A stretch of 8,403 bases of DNA from Chitinophagaceae bacterium. Lineage in GTDB: Bacteria; Bacteroidota; Bacteroidia; Chitinophagales; Chitinophagaceae. This document shows positions 1-7,830 of the stretch, in pieces. The number at the start of each line of letters is the position of its first letter. Position 1 is the stretch's first letter. The stretch covers positions 1-8,403 of the forward strand of contig CANLED010000076.1 in NCBI GenBank assembly GCA_947489175.1, given 5' to 3'. A model generated the notes under the pieces. It made no database searches and was not told the DNA's origin. It saw only the letters and a list, made by a program, of their open reading frames with translations. The position numbers and the translations under genes are program-made.

Positions 1-2787
1 GTTACTGCTACCACTGCAGAAGGTTCCCCTGATGCAGAAGTTAGGGTAAGGGTTAGAGGCGGGATGTCAATTACTGGCGACAACACACCGCTTTATATTT
101 TAGACGGAGTTCAAGTTGAAAATGCACTTGCCATCATATCACCTCAAGATATTCAATCAATTGATGTACTTAAAGACGCAGCTGCCACCGCCATTTATGG
201 CGCCAGGGGCGCCAATGGTGTAATCGTAATTACCACTAAATCTGGAAGATCAGGCAAATTAAAAGTTGCCTACAACGGATTTACTGGCGTTAAAAATTTG
301 CTCAAATCTTTGGATGTATTGAATCCTTATGATTTTGTGGTTTATCAATCAGAACGTACAAGAGGTAGCAGCACAGACAGCACATCATTTGCCAATAATT
401 TCGGAAGGACATGGGATACTTTATCGAACTATAAAAATGTAAATCCCGTTAACTGGCAGGATGAAACTTTTGGCAGAACAGGATTTTTGCAAACCCACAA
501 TTTATCACTAAATGGAGGCGGAAAGAAACTTTCTTATAACCTCGGGTATACTTACAATGGTGATAGGGCTATTGTGCTTAACTCAAATTACAAAAGACAT
601 TTATTGAATTTTAAAACTGACTATCGGATTTCAAAAAAATTGAAATTAGGTATTAGCACTAGGTACATCAATCAAGGTGTTTTGGGTGCTGGTGTTTCTG
701 ACTCAAGAGGATCTTCTTACAATAGGTTGAGAAATTCAGTAAAGTATAGGCCTTTTCTTTCAGTCGGACAAGATATTGATGATTCAGATCCAATTGCAGA
801 CCCCAATGTGGGCAATGGTTTGAACTTGGTGAATCCAATAAAATTGGCCAATGCAGAGTTCAGGCAAAAAAAGACAGAAACCTACAATGGATCGATGAAT
901 CTTACGTACGACATTGTAAAAAATCTTTCTTTCAGGTCAACTTTTGGGTATGATCATACCAAACTGAATGATCAACAATACAGTGATTCAATAACACCAT
1001 ATGCAATTATTCAAGGAGCGGCTAAGGCAATTGCAGGCTTGGACACATCAAACAGAACGACCATCACAAATTCCAATGTTCTTTCTTATACCTTGAATAA
1101 TTACAAAGGCAAGCATGATATCGCCATTGTTGTAGGAGAGGAGAGTTATGACCTCAGAACAGAAGCTAGGTCTAGCCTTTTCAGAAATTTCCCTGCTTTT
1201 ACCCCTTATAATACAGCCTTTAAAGAAACAAGCTTGGGCTTGCCTTTCACCGGGTTCCCTAAATTGAACAAAACACGCTACACAAACATCTCTTATTTTG
1301 GAAGGATAAATTATGGATATGCAGATAAATACCTGTTTACATTCAACTTGAGGTCAGACGGTGCCTCTAAATTTGCACCAGGAAAACAGTGGGGATTTTT
1401 TCCAGCTGGTTCATTCGCTTGGAGGGCTAAAAATGAAAAATTCTTGAAGGACGTTGACTTCATCAGCGATTTGAAGTTGAGGGCAGGGTTTGGACAAGTA
1501 GGTAACAACAGAATCAGTGATTACCTGTTTTTGACAACCTACAGGAATGATGGAAATTATTTTTATGGTATAAACAACAACCCAATTCTTGCCTATTATT
1601 CATCAGGATTGGTAAATCAGGACTTGAAATGGGAATCAACCATCAATAGAAATTTCGGTATTGACATCAGTCTCTTGAATGGACGGGTTGAGTTGAATGT
1701 AGATTACTACAACAACTCATCAAAAGACCTACTGTTAAATGTTCCTGTTGCATCAACTTATGGATATTCAACACAGCTTCAGAATATTGGAAAAACATCA
1801 AACAAAGGTGTTGAAATCCAACTAAATACAGCCATTCTTAAAAGTCAAAAAGGCTTAAATTGGAATGCGAATTTCAACATTTCTTTCAATAAAAATAAAA
1901 TTGTTGGTTTAGGTGTTAACCAAGACTTTTTCTATCCTGCAGCCAGTTGGGGTGTGTCTGGACAACCTGCTGATTACATTCAAAAGATTGGTTATCCAGT
2001 TGGGTCGATGTACGGATTTGTTACAAACGGGTTCTACGACATGAATGATTTTAACTACAACGATGCTACTAAAGAATATACCCTTAGATCAGGAGTAGCA
2101 ACAAATAGCAGCATCATTGGACCAGTTCAGCCAGGGTCGATTAAGTTTGCTGATTTGAATGGGGATGGAAAAGTTGACATCAACAACGACAGAAAAATCA
2201 TCGGAAATCCGACCCCTAAATTTACAGGTGGTTTCAACCAACAATTCAGTTATCAGAATTGGGATTTGAGTATGTTCTTGAATTTTTCAGTTGGCAACGA
2301 TATTTACAATGCAAATAAGATAGAATTTACAAATGGATATACGGGCAATTCTAACATGCTTGATATCATGGCGAACCGTTGGAAAACGATTACGCCAACT
2401 GGACAAACGGCACAGTGGGTGTCTGGAAATCAGGTATATGGAATACCTTTTGTAGCCTTGTGGTCACTCAACTCTCAAGCCAAAATTTGGCAGCCATTGA
2501 GGAGTGCAGGTGCTTTTTATCCGCATTCTTGGGCCATTGAAGACGGATCTTTTCTGAGGTTGAATAACTTGACATTTGGATATACGGTTCCCTCCCCAAA
2601 GTTATCAAGGTTGAAAATGGAAAAGCTACGCTTTTATTTTACTGCAAACAACTTGGCTGTGTTAACGAGCTATACAGGATTTGATCCAGAAGTTAGCGTC
2701 AGGAGCAATCCATTGACACCAGGATTGGATTATTCAGCTTATCCCAAGAGCAGAAGTTTCATCTTTGGCATCAACGCTTCTTTTTAA
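1..2787 (+). CDS. SusC/RagA-type TonB-dependent outer-membrane transporter, 5'-truncated by the window
   Basis: This is an outer-membrane beta-barrel that, with its SusD partner, imports oligosaccharides using TonB-derived energy. The frame is open from base 1, giving 928 visible codons. The Met codon at 64 is internal: it sits inside the plug-domain sequence RVRGGMSITGDNTPLYILDG (visible residues 17-36), so the true start is upstream. Plug signatures follow: SIDVLKDAAATAIYGARGAN (residues 53-72) and GVIVITTKSG. The rest is a long barrel rich in aromatic strands. A DLNGDGKVD loop at residues 718-726 resembles a calcium-binding loop common in SusC proteins. The protein ends in ...FIFGINASF, a normal barrel terminus with a final Phe. 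The missing part should hold the signal peptide, the carboxypeptidase-regulatory-like N-terminal domain and the TonB box; full SusC proteins are usually about 1000-1100 residues. It is followed after 23 bp by its SusD partner. A pectic oligosaccharide substrate is inferred from the neighbouring enzymes only. Confidence 0.96.
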   Translation, partial: VTATTAEGSPDAEVRVRVRGGMSITGDNTPLYILDGVQVENALAIISPQDIQSIDVLKDAAATAIYGARGANGVIVITTKSGRSGKLKVAYNGFTGVKNLLKSLDVLNPYDFVVYQSERTRGSSTDSTSFANNFGRTWDTLSNYKNVNPVNWQDETFGRTGFLQTHNLSLNGGGKKLSYNLGYTYNGDRAIVLNSNYKRHLLNFKTDYRISKKLKLGISTRYINQGVLGAGVSDSRGSSYNRLRNSVKYRPFLSVGQDIDDSDPIADPNVGNGLNLVNPIKLANAEFRQKKTETYNGSMNLTYDIVKNLSFRSTFGYDHTKLNDQQYSDSITPYAIIQGAAKAIAGLDTSNRTTITNSNVLSYTLNNYKGKHDIAIVVGEESYDLRTEARSSLFRNFPAFTPYNTAFKETSLGLPFTGFPKLNKTRYTNISYFGRINYGYADKYLFTFNLRSDGASKFAPGKQWGFFPAGSFAWRAKNEKFLKDVDFISDLKLRAGFGQVGNNRISDYLFLTTYRNDGNYFYGINNNPILAYYSSGLVNQDLKWESTINRNFGIDISLLNGRVELNVDYYNNSSKDLLLNVPVASTYGYSTQLQNIGKTSNKGVEIQLNTAILKSQKGLNWNANFNISFNKNKIVGLGVNQDFFYPAASWGVSGQPADYIQKIGYPVGSMYGFVTNGFYDMNDFNYNDATKEYTLRSGVATNSSIIGPVQPGSIKFADLNGDGKVDINNDRKIIGNPTPKFTGGFNQQFSYQNWDLSMFLNFSVGNDIYNANKIEFTNGYTGNSNMLDIMANRWKTITPTGQTAQWVSGNQVYGIPFVALWSLNSQAKIWQPLRSAGAFYPHSWAIEDGSFLRLNNLTFGYTVPSPKLSRLKMEKLRFYFTANNLAVLTSYTGFDPEVSVRSNPLTPGLDYSAYPKSRSFIFGINASF

Positions 2788-2810
2788 TTGATTAACTATT
2801 AAATTTTTTT
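2788..2810 (+). promoter_or_regulatory. SusC-SusD junction with AT-rich leader, no Shine-Dalgarno
   Basis: This 23-bp spacer is almost entirely A and T and ends in a run of seven T residues directly before the SusD ATG. There is no purine-rich Shine-Dalgarno match, which is usual for Bacteroidota, where AT-rich unstructured leaders support initiation. There is no hairpin and no room for a terminator plus promoter, so the two genes are read as co-transcribed. Confidence 0.6.
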
Positions 2811-4682
2811 ATGAATAAAAATATTTCAAATAAAATAACTTACGCAGTTGCCATCACTGTGTTGTTTTTAATCAGCGGTTGTAAAAAATATTTGGATCAA
2901 AAACCAATCACCGATGTGAGTTCGGAAGTTGTATTTAGCGATGTTCCTAACGCTTTGAAAGCGGTTGCTGGTATTTACAGCAGGCTTGTAGGTGATCAAG
3001 GGTATGGTATTCGTGTAAGCCTTTATTTTCCTGTTGATAATGATGAGATGCAGGGCCCTACTGGCGCTGGTGATAACGATAGAAGAGATATTGCACGCTA
3101 CGCTGCTACTTCTGGAAATGCACAAATTGAAAGGCCTTTTAACCAACTTTTTCAGGGTATTGAATATGCAAACATCTGCATTGACAACATACCTAAAATG
3201 AACTTATATGTTTCAGGTTCTGATGGTGAAAAAAAGAAATTGCAGAGAATGTTGGGCGAAGCCTTGACGCTGAGAGCACAGTTTTATCATGAGGCTATAC
3301 GCAATTGGGGAGATTTACCTGCTCATTTTGAACCAGCTTATGCGCTTGCCTCCAAGAATCCTTTCCCTGCTAGGGTGGATCGTGATACCTTATACGACCG
3401 TATTTTAAGCGACCTAAAAAAGGCCGCTGAGCTTGTGCCCTGGAGAAATGAGTTGGGTAACATTGGTGACCAAGCTGACGAAAGAATTACCAAAGGCACC
3501 GTAAAGGCTCTCAGAGCCCGCATTGCACTTGCAAGAGGTGGTTATTCTTTGAGGAAAAATGGTTCGATGCAACGTCCTGCAGATTACATAGCTTTTTATC
3601 AAATTGCAAAAGATGAGTGCAATGACATCATTAATTCTGGACAGCATACCCTAAACCCTAGTTTCAAATCCCTTTGGAAAGACCAAGTTAATGCCCGTGC
3701 AGTTAATGATCCAAATGGGGAACTTATGTTTCAAGCAAGTGCCATAGGACTTAATGGTGCTCAAGACACCAAATTAGGATATTATAATGGTCCAACTGTG
3801 AATGGATTAGGAAACAAAAGCATTAATGTTTTGCCAACATATTTCTACTTGTTCGATTCTACTGATACAAGGAGAGACGTTACTTGCGCTCCTTATAATG
3901 TTGGTGCTAATGGAACCATCAAGATAGGGCAAGCTATTACAGCGATTTGTGATGGAAAATACAGAAGGGATTGGGTTTCAAACCCTGTTGTATCTCCAAC
4001 GAGCGCTGTGCAATATCTTAGCTTGAAGTGGCAGATTATCAGGTATGCTGATGTTCTTTTGATGTTTGCTGAAGCAGAAAATGAAATAAATGGGCCCACT
4101 GCATCCGCTTATTCCGCTATCAACAGCGTAAGAAGAAGAGGATATGGCAAGCCACTCGGTGCTGTTGACGCCAGTGTTGATCTACCTGCTGGATTGTCAA
4201 AAACACTTTTTTTCTCTTCTTTGGTGAAAGAACGCTCTCTTGAACTTGGAGGCGAAGGCATCAGAAAATATGATTTGATTCGTTGGAATTTATTAGCGCC
4301 TGCTATTGCAGACACAAAATCAAACCTTCAAAAAATGTCCACTGCAACAGCCATGACAGATCCCTCATACATGGCAGGTTATCCATCTTATTGTAAATCC
4401 GCTGCATTGCCAGCCTCAATGTACTATATTACCAATACAGTTTCAGACATGAGCAATGTTGGCGGTATTTGGTTTAATTCATTGTACAGGGCGGCTTCTG
4501 CATCAACCCCAGCTGGAACCACCAGGGTGGCTTGGGTAAGTGCGGCCATTGCAGCTGTTGGTACCACTTCTCCTTTGGGTAGGTTCGCTACTGGTTTTGT
4601 TTCTGGCAAGTCAGAACTTTTACCAATTCCTCAGCCCACAAGAGACGCCAATTCTAACATGACTCAGAATCCTGGATATTAA
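2811..4682 (+). CDS. SusD/RagB-family surface glycan-binding lipoprotein
   Basis: This is the cell-surface, lipid-anchored partner that caps the SusC barrel and captures oligosaccharides. The 623-residue product starts with a lipoprotein signal peptide: a basic/polar start, a hydrophobic stretch VAITVLFLI and the lipobox ISGC with the acylated Cys at 24, followed by KKYLDQKP as in many SusD proteins. Family signatures are LRAQFYHEAIRNWGDLP (154-170, the helical TPR-like region), IIRYADVLLMFAEAENEI (409-426), VRRRGYG, and ERSLELGGEGIRKYDLIRW (474-492). The C-terminus PIPQP (605-609)...NMTQNPGY is the standard SusD ending. About 110 residues separate the ERSLEL signature from the PIPQP motif, which seems longer than usual and includes an Ala/Ser/Thr-rich stretch (about 560-600). 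The gene follows the SusC gene directly and ends 1 bp before the pectate lyase gene. Family assignment is near certain; a pectic ligand is inferred from context. Confidence 0.97.
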   Translation: MNKNISNKITYAVAITVLFLISGCKKYLDQKPITDVSSEVVFSDVPNALKAVAGIYSRLVGDQGYGIRVSLYFPVDNDEMQGPTGAGDNDRRDIARYAATSGNAQIERPFNQLFQGIEYANICIDNIPKMNLYVSGSDGEKKKLQRMLGEALTLRAQFYHEAIRNWGDLPAHFEPAYALASKNPFPARVDRDTLYDRILSDLKKAAELVPWRNELGNIGDQADERITKGTVKALRARIALARGGYSLRKNGSMQRPADYIAFYQIAKDECNDIINSGQHTLNPSFKSLWKDQVNARAVNDPNGELMFQASAIGLNGAQDTKLGYYNGPTVNGLGNKSINVLPTYFYLFDSTDTRRDVTCAPYNVGANGTIKIGQAITAICDGKYRRDWVSNPVVSPTSAVQYLSLKWQIIRYADVLLMFAEAENEINGPTASAYSAINSVRRRGYGKPLGAVDASVDLPAGLSKTLFFSSLVKERSLELGGEGIRKYDLIRWNLLAPAIADTKSNLQKMSTATAMTDPSYMAGYPSYCKSAALPASMYYITNTVSDMSNVGGIWFNSLYRAASASTPAGTTRVAWVSAAIAAVGTTSPLGRFATGFVSGKSELLPIPQPTRDANSNMTQNPGY

Positions 4683-4683
4683 A

Positions 4684-6081
4684 ATGAATAAATTATTTTC
4701 AATATTTTTTTTTTATTCCATTGTTTTGTTTCAAACAAATGATTTGTCTGCACAAGAAATCAATGATTTGCAAAGCATAGCGTTTCCATCTGCTGAAGGC
4801 TATGGCAAATATTCAATTGGAGGAAGGGGCGGAAAGGTGTACATCGTTACAAACTTGAACGACAATGGTGCAGGCAGCTTTAGAGCAGCGGCTACATCCA
4901 AAGAAAAAAGAATTATTGTATTCGAAATTTCTGGCACAATTCACTTAAATACGCCAATTGAGATTCCAGGAAATGTAACCATTGCAGGACAAACTGCACC
5001 TGGCGATGGTATTTGCATTGCAGATCAACCATTAAGATTAAAAGGCGACAATATCATCATCAGATACCTTCGGTTCAGGATGGGTGATAAATATCAATCG
5101 TTGGCTGGAATGGTCGATGGCAGTGGTGGCGATGATGCATTAAGTGGTACAAGGAACAAACACCTTATTGTTGACCACTGCAGCGTCAGCTGGAGTACAG
5201 ATGAAGTAATGTCTTTCTATGGCGGCGACAGCAGCACGCTGCAGTGGAACTTAATTTCAGAACCGCTTAATTATTCCTATCATTTTGAAAAAGGTGATGT
5301 TGATTGGGAGCAACATGGATATGGCGGAATTTGGGGTGGAACACATCTTTCTGCTCACCACAATTTGTTTGCTCATTGTGTTAGCAGAAACCCCCGTTTC
5401 AACGGTGCTAGAATGGGATCTTCCTCTGAGTTTGTTGATTTCAGGAATAACGTTATTTACAATTGGCAAAAAAAATCAACCTATGGTGGTGAAGCTGGCA
5501 CTTATAACATGGTAAATAATTTCTATAAGCCAGGACCATCAACTCAACAGTCTGCCAGAAAGATCATGCTCGATCCTTCAAAAACGGATGTCTTGACATA
5601 CGGACAGTTTTATCTAGCTGGTAACGTAATTGATGGATTTCAAAATGAAAATACTTTCGATAAAAAGACCATCACATTGTCTAATGCTGAAGGCGTTATA
5701 GTGAAAACTCCATTTCCATCAGATTTAATGAAAACAGAAACTGCTCTAAGCGCATATAAATCTGTTTTAGGTGGTGTTGGAGCTTCCCACAAAAGAGACA
5801 CTCTTGACGAACGCATTATATTGGATGTTAAAAACAACAGGGGAAAAATCATTGATGTGCAGGGAGGATTTCCCCATGGAACAAAATACGAAGAAACCAC
5901 AAAAGCATGGCCCACATTGAATTCCAGCAAGCCAAATATTGATTCAGACCGTGATGGTATGCCAGATGATTGGGAAAGGAAAAATAAATTGAATCCGAAT
6001 AATTCAGCAGATGCTAGCATAGCCACGTTACATCGTTTTTATACGAACATTGAGGTTTACATCAACCAACTTACAAAATGA
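4684..6081 (+). CDS. Secreted pectate lyase, PL1-type parallel beta-helix
   Basis: The predicted role is calcium-dependent beta-elimination of (de-esterified) homogalacturonan, giving unsaturated oligogalacturonides. The 465-residue product has a signal peptide with a Phe-rich core and a probable cut at LSA|QE (after residue 23). The mature protein opens with AFPSAEGYGKYSIGGRGG (33-50) and LNDNGAGSFRAA, a typical opening for Bacteroidota PL1-like lyases. Other marks are TIAGQTAPGDG (99-109), DHCSVSWSTDE (164-174, the family's DHCS region, with D173 a candidate calcium ligand) and RNPRFNGAR (235-243), where R235 lies where the RxPxxR catalytic arginine is expected. Regular short strands with Asn-rich turns (HHNLF, FRNNVIYNW) fit a beta-helix. 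Near the C-terminus, DSDRDGMPDDWE (420-431) is a calcium-loop-like tail often found in such enzymes. The gene starts 1 bp after the SusD stop and overlaps the esterase gene by ATGA. Pectin lyase activity on methylated substrate cannot be excluded from sequence alone. Confidence 0.93.
   Translation: MNKLFSIFFFYSIVLFQTNDLSAQEINDLQSIAFPSAEGYGKYSIGGRGGKVYIVTNLNDNGAGSFRAAATSKEKRIIVFEISGTIHLNTPIEIPGNVTIAGQTAPGDGICIADQPLRLKGDNIIIRYLRFRMGDKYQSLAGMVDGSGGDDALSGTRNKHLIVDHCSVSWSTDEVMSFYGGDSSTLQWNLISEPLNYSYHFEKGDVDWEQHGYGGIWGGTHLSAHHNLFAHCVSRNPRFNGARMGSSSEFVDFRNNVIYNWQKKSTYGGEAGTYNMVNNFYKPGPSTQQSARKIMLDPSKTDVLTYGQFYLAGNVIDGFQNENTFDKKTITLSNAEGVIVKTPFPSDLMKTETALSAYKSVLGGVGASHKRDTLDERIILDVKNNRGKIIDVQGGFPHGTKYEETTKAWPTLNSSKPNIDSDRDGMPDDWERKNKLNPNNSADASIATLHRFYTNIEVYINQLTK
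4705..4714 (+). repeat. T10 homopolymer within the pectate lyase signal-peptide codons
   Basis: Ten consecutive T residues encode the Phe-Phe-Phe core (residues 8-10) of the lyase signal peptide, beginning 21 bases after the A of the start codon. Runs of this length can promote polymerase slippage. Here the frame is intact as written. Any regulatory meaning is speculative. Confidence 0.85.
6078..6081 (+). promoter_or_regulatory. ATGA stop/start overlap coupling pectate lyase and acetylesterase
   Basis: The ATG of the acetylesterase and the TGA of the lyase share the four bases ATGA, preceded by the A-rich ACAAA. Such overlaps generally indicate translational coupling by ribosome re-initiation. 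They also support ATG 6078 as the real start, because the signal-like MKKSLIAIATLLLFSF follows immediately. Confidence 0.7.
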
Positions 6082-6830
6082 AAAAATCATTAATAGCCAT
6101 TGCTACGTTGTTACTTTTTTCATTTAAGGTTGACAAGCCAAAAAAAATTACAATATTTCTTGCTGGCGATTCTACCATGAGCATCAAAGGAACCAAAGCC
6201 TTTCCTGAAACTGGCTGGGGCATGCCCTTTGTTTATTTTTGGGATTCTTCTATAAACGTAGTTAATACAGCAAAGAATGGCAGAAGTACAAAATCTTTTA
6301 TCTTGGAAGGAATTTGGCAGTCCATTATTAACCAAGCAGCTGAAGGTGATTATGTGATGATTCAATTTGGCCACAACGATGAAGTGAAAGAAAAAACAGA
6401 CCGATATACAACACCAGATGAATACAAAAACAACTTAACAAAATTCATAAAAGAGACTAAAGAAAAAAAAGCCATTCCCATTTTATTAACTCCTGTATCT
6501 CGTAGAAAATTTGATGAGAAGGGTGTAGCACTTCAAACACACGAAATTTATTCGGGTTTGGTTCGTGAAGTTGCAGCAAAAAATGAAGTGATTCTAATAG
6601 ACATGGATAAAAAAAGCATCCAGCTTTTTCAAAAATTTGGTGTAGAAAATTCTAACCTACTTTTTCTGAAACTAAAGCCAGGTGAGCATCCCAACTATCC
6701 TGAAGGTAAAGATGATAATACACATTTCAACGAATTAGGTGCTAGACTTGTAGCACAACTTATGCTAGAAGAAGTTAAGAACAAAATTCCATCACTGGCA
6801 CAACACCTGATTAAACCCAAACAAAAATGA
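6078..6830 (+). CDS. Rhamnogalacturonan/pectin acetylesterase, SGNH fold (CE12-like)
   Basis: The predicted role is removal of O-acetyl groups from galacturonic acid residues of rhamnogalacturonan or other pectin, opening the backbone to lyases and hydrolases. All SGNH blocks are present in the 250-residue product: block I FLAGDSTMS with nucleophile Ser32; block II NTAKNGRSTKSF with oxyanion-hole Gly68, in the GRSTKSF form typical of rhamnogalacturonan acetylesterases; block III QFGHND with Asn100; and block V DNTHFNELGA with Asp213 and His216 of the triad. The GWGMPF motif at 46-51 also fits this subfamily. The N-terminus has MKK and a hydrophobic stretch (5-16), but the fold starts at about residue 24 and no clean A-x-A site is seen, so the cleavage site is unclear; periplasmic location is inferred. 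It overlaps both neighbouring genes by 4 bp. The exact acetylated substrate cannot be read from the sequence. Confidence 0.93.
   Translation: MKKSLIAIATLLLFSFKVDKPKKITIFLAGDSTMSIKGTKAFPETGWGMPFVYFWDSSINVVNTAKNGRSTKSFILEGIWQSIINQAAEGDYVMIQFGHNDEVKEKTDRYTTPDEYKNNLTKFIKETKEKKAIPILLTPVSRRKFDEKGVALQTHEIYSGLVREVAAKNEVILIDMDKKSIQLFQKFGVENSNLLFLKLKPGEHPNYPEGKDDNTHFNELGARLVAQLMLEEVKNKIPSLAQHLIKPKQK
6827..6830 (+). promoter_or_regulatory. ATGA stop/start overlap coupling acetylesterase and pectin methylesterase
   Basis: This is a second ATGA overlap, preceded by the A-rich CAAACAAAA. It places the methylesterase start exactly at the acetylesterase stop and, as at 6078, suggests that the two esterases are made in a coupled fashion. 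The clear signal peptide starting here (MRIHNLFAGLVGLLLCLNVV) supports this start. Confidence 0.7.
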
Positions 6831-7783
6831 GAATACATAATTTGTTTGCGGGATTGGTTGGATTGTTGTTATGCTTGAATGTTGTTGCACAACAAAAGTG
6901 GACTGTTGCAAAAGATGGCACTGGAAATTTTACAAAAGTGCAAGATGCATTGGATGCTGTTCCTGAAGGGAATAAAAAACCAATTACAATTTTCATAAAA
7001 AATGGAATCTATCAAGAAGTATTGGTGGTTGATGCACGGAAAAATAATATCACCCTTGTTGGTGAAAATAAAGAGACGACCATACTTTCTTTCAACAATC
7101 ATGCCGGAACTAAACTAGAAAATGGAGATACACTGAATACCTGGACGTGCGCATCATTTTTTGTTTATGGGAATGATTTTCATGCTGAAAATATCACCTT
7201 CGAAAACAACGCTGGTTTCTTTGCTGGACAAGCCGTGGCATTGCGCATTGAAGGAAATAGGAGTTCATTTTTCAATTGCAGGATGGTTGGCAACCAGGAT
7301 GTTTTGTTTTTGAGTGGCAGCGGTGTAAAACAATATTTCAAGGATTGCTATATAGAGGGCACAACTGATTTTATTTTTGGTGCCTCTACCGCAGTATTTA
7401 AAAGCTGCCATATCCACAGCAAAAAAAATTCTCATGTAACTGCTGCTTCAACGAATAGCATCATCCCATTTGGATTTGTTTTTTTTGATTGTAAACTCAC
7501 TGCAGATAGTACTACAAACAACGTTTCTCTTGGAAGGCCATGGAGCCCCACGGCAAGTGTGTCTTATATAAATTGTTGGATGGATAAGCATATCAATCCA
7601 GCGGGATGGAACAATTGGAAGAATCCTTCTAATGAAAGTACCGCCAGGTATGCTGAATACAACAGCACTGGGCCGGGCGCTTCTCCATTATCCAGGGTAA
7701 AATGGTCTAAGCAATTATCTCTAGAAGAAGCTTCAAAAATTACATTAGAAACGATATTGGGATCTTGGAATCCAGAACGTTAA
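6827..7783 (+). CDS. Pectin methylesterase (pectinesterase, CE8)
   Basis: The predicted role is hydrolysis of methyl esters of homogalacturonan, releasing methanol and leaving carboxylates that pectate lyases and polygalacturonases can use. The 318-residue product has a signal peptide with a probable cut at VVA|QQ (after residue 21) and then the typical CE8 opening WTVAKDGTGNFTKVQDALDA (25-44). Catalytic features are visible: GQAVALR (134-140, conserved Gln135), GNQDVLF (155-161, general acid Asp158; a QDVLF variant of the common QDTLY/F), GTTDFIFG (178-185, nucleophile Asp181) and LGRPW (235-239, substrate-binding Arg237). Size is normal for a single-domain bacterial CE8, with no plant-type inhibitor pro-region. 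The fold is a right-handed parallel beta-helix. It overlaps the acetylesterase upstream and is followed by the GH28 gene after 47 bp. Assignment is firm; substrate preference (polymer or oligomer) is not determinable here. Confidence 0.96.
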   Translation: MRIHNLFAGLVGLLLCLNVVAQQKWTVAKDGTGNFTKVQDALDAVPEGNKKPITIFIKNGIYQEVLVVDARKNNITLVGENKETTILSFNNHAGTKLENGDTLNTWTCASFFVYGNDFHAENITFENNAGFFAGQAVALRIEGNRSSFFNCRMVGNQDVLFLSGSGVKQYFKDCYIEGTTDFIFGASTAVFKSCHIHSKKNSHVTAASTNSIIPFGFVFFDCKLTADSTTNNVSLGRPWSPTASVSYINCWMDKHINPAGWNNWKNPSNESTARYAEYNSTGPGASPLSRVKWSKQLSLEEASKITLETILGSWNPER

Positions 7784-7830
7784 ACCATAAAAAAACTACC
7801 ATTGCAATCCTGAAAAATAGAAAAATACTC
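7784..7830 (+). promoter_or_regulatory. CE8-GH28 intergenic gap, no clear promoter or terminator
   Basis: This 47-bp A-rich spacer is the widest gap in the window. I find no stem-loop followed by a T run and no convincing Bacteroidota -7 element (TAnnTTTG). The GH28 frame is open through this gap back to 7711, but it contains no ATG before 7831. Read-through from the upstream genes is the simplest view. Confidence 0.45.

Noticed and set aside
64..66. ATG as the SusC start codon
   Set aside because: The frame is open upstream to base 1 and encodes the conserved plug-domain sequence before this Met, so it is internal.
2868..3146. 92-codon minus-strand open frame near the SusD start
   Set aside because: It is antisense to the lipoprotein signal and N-terminal region of SusD; no motif or regulatory context.
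5285..5515. 76-codon plus-strand open frame in another phase within the lyase gene
   Set aside because: It lies fully inside the catalytic region of the lyase, whose own frame carries the conserved residues; no independent support.
5640..6026. 128-codon minus-strand open frame
   Set aside because: It is antisense to the pectate lyase C-terminal half, with no recognisable domain; best explained as a shadow of the real gene.
7765..7767. In-frame TTG as an alternative GH28 start
   Set aside because: It would overlap the end of CE8 and add a non-signal-like extension; ATG 7831 leaves an ordinary signal peptide.
7759..7777. Possible terminator hairpin (GGAT...ATCC) near the end of CE8
   Set aside because: The stem is only four base pairs, lies within the coding sequence and has no T run after it.
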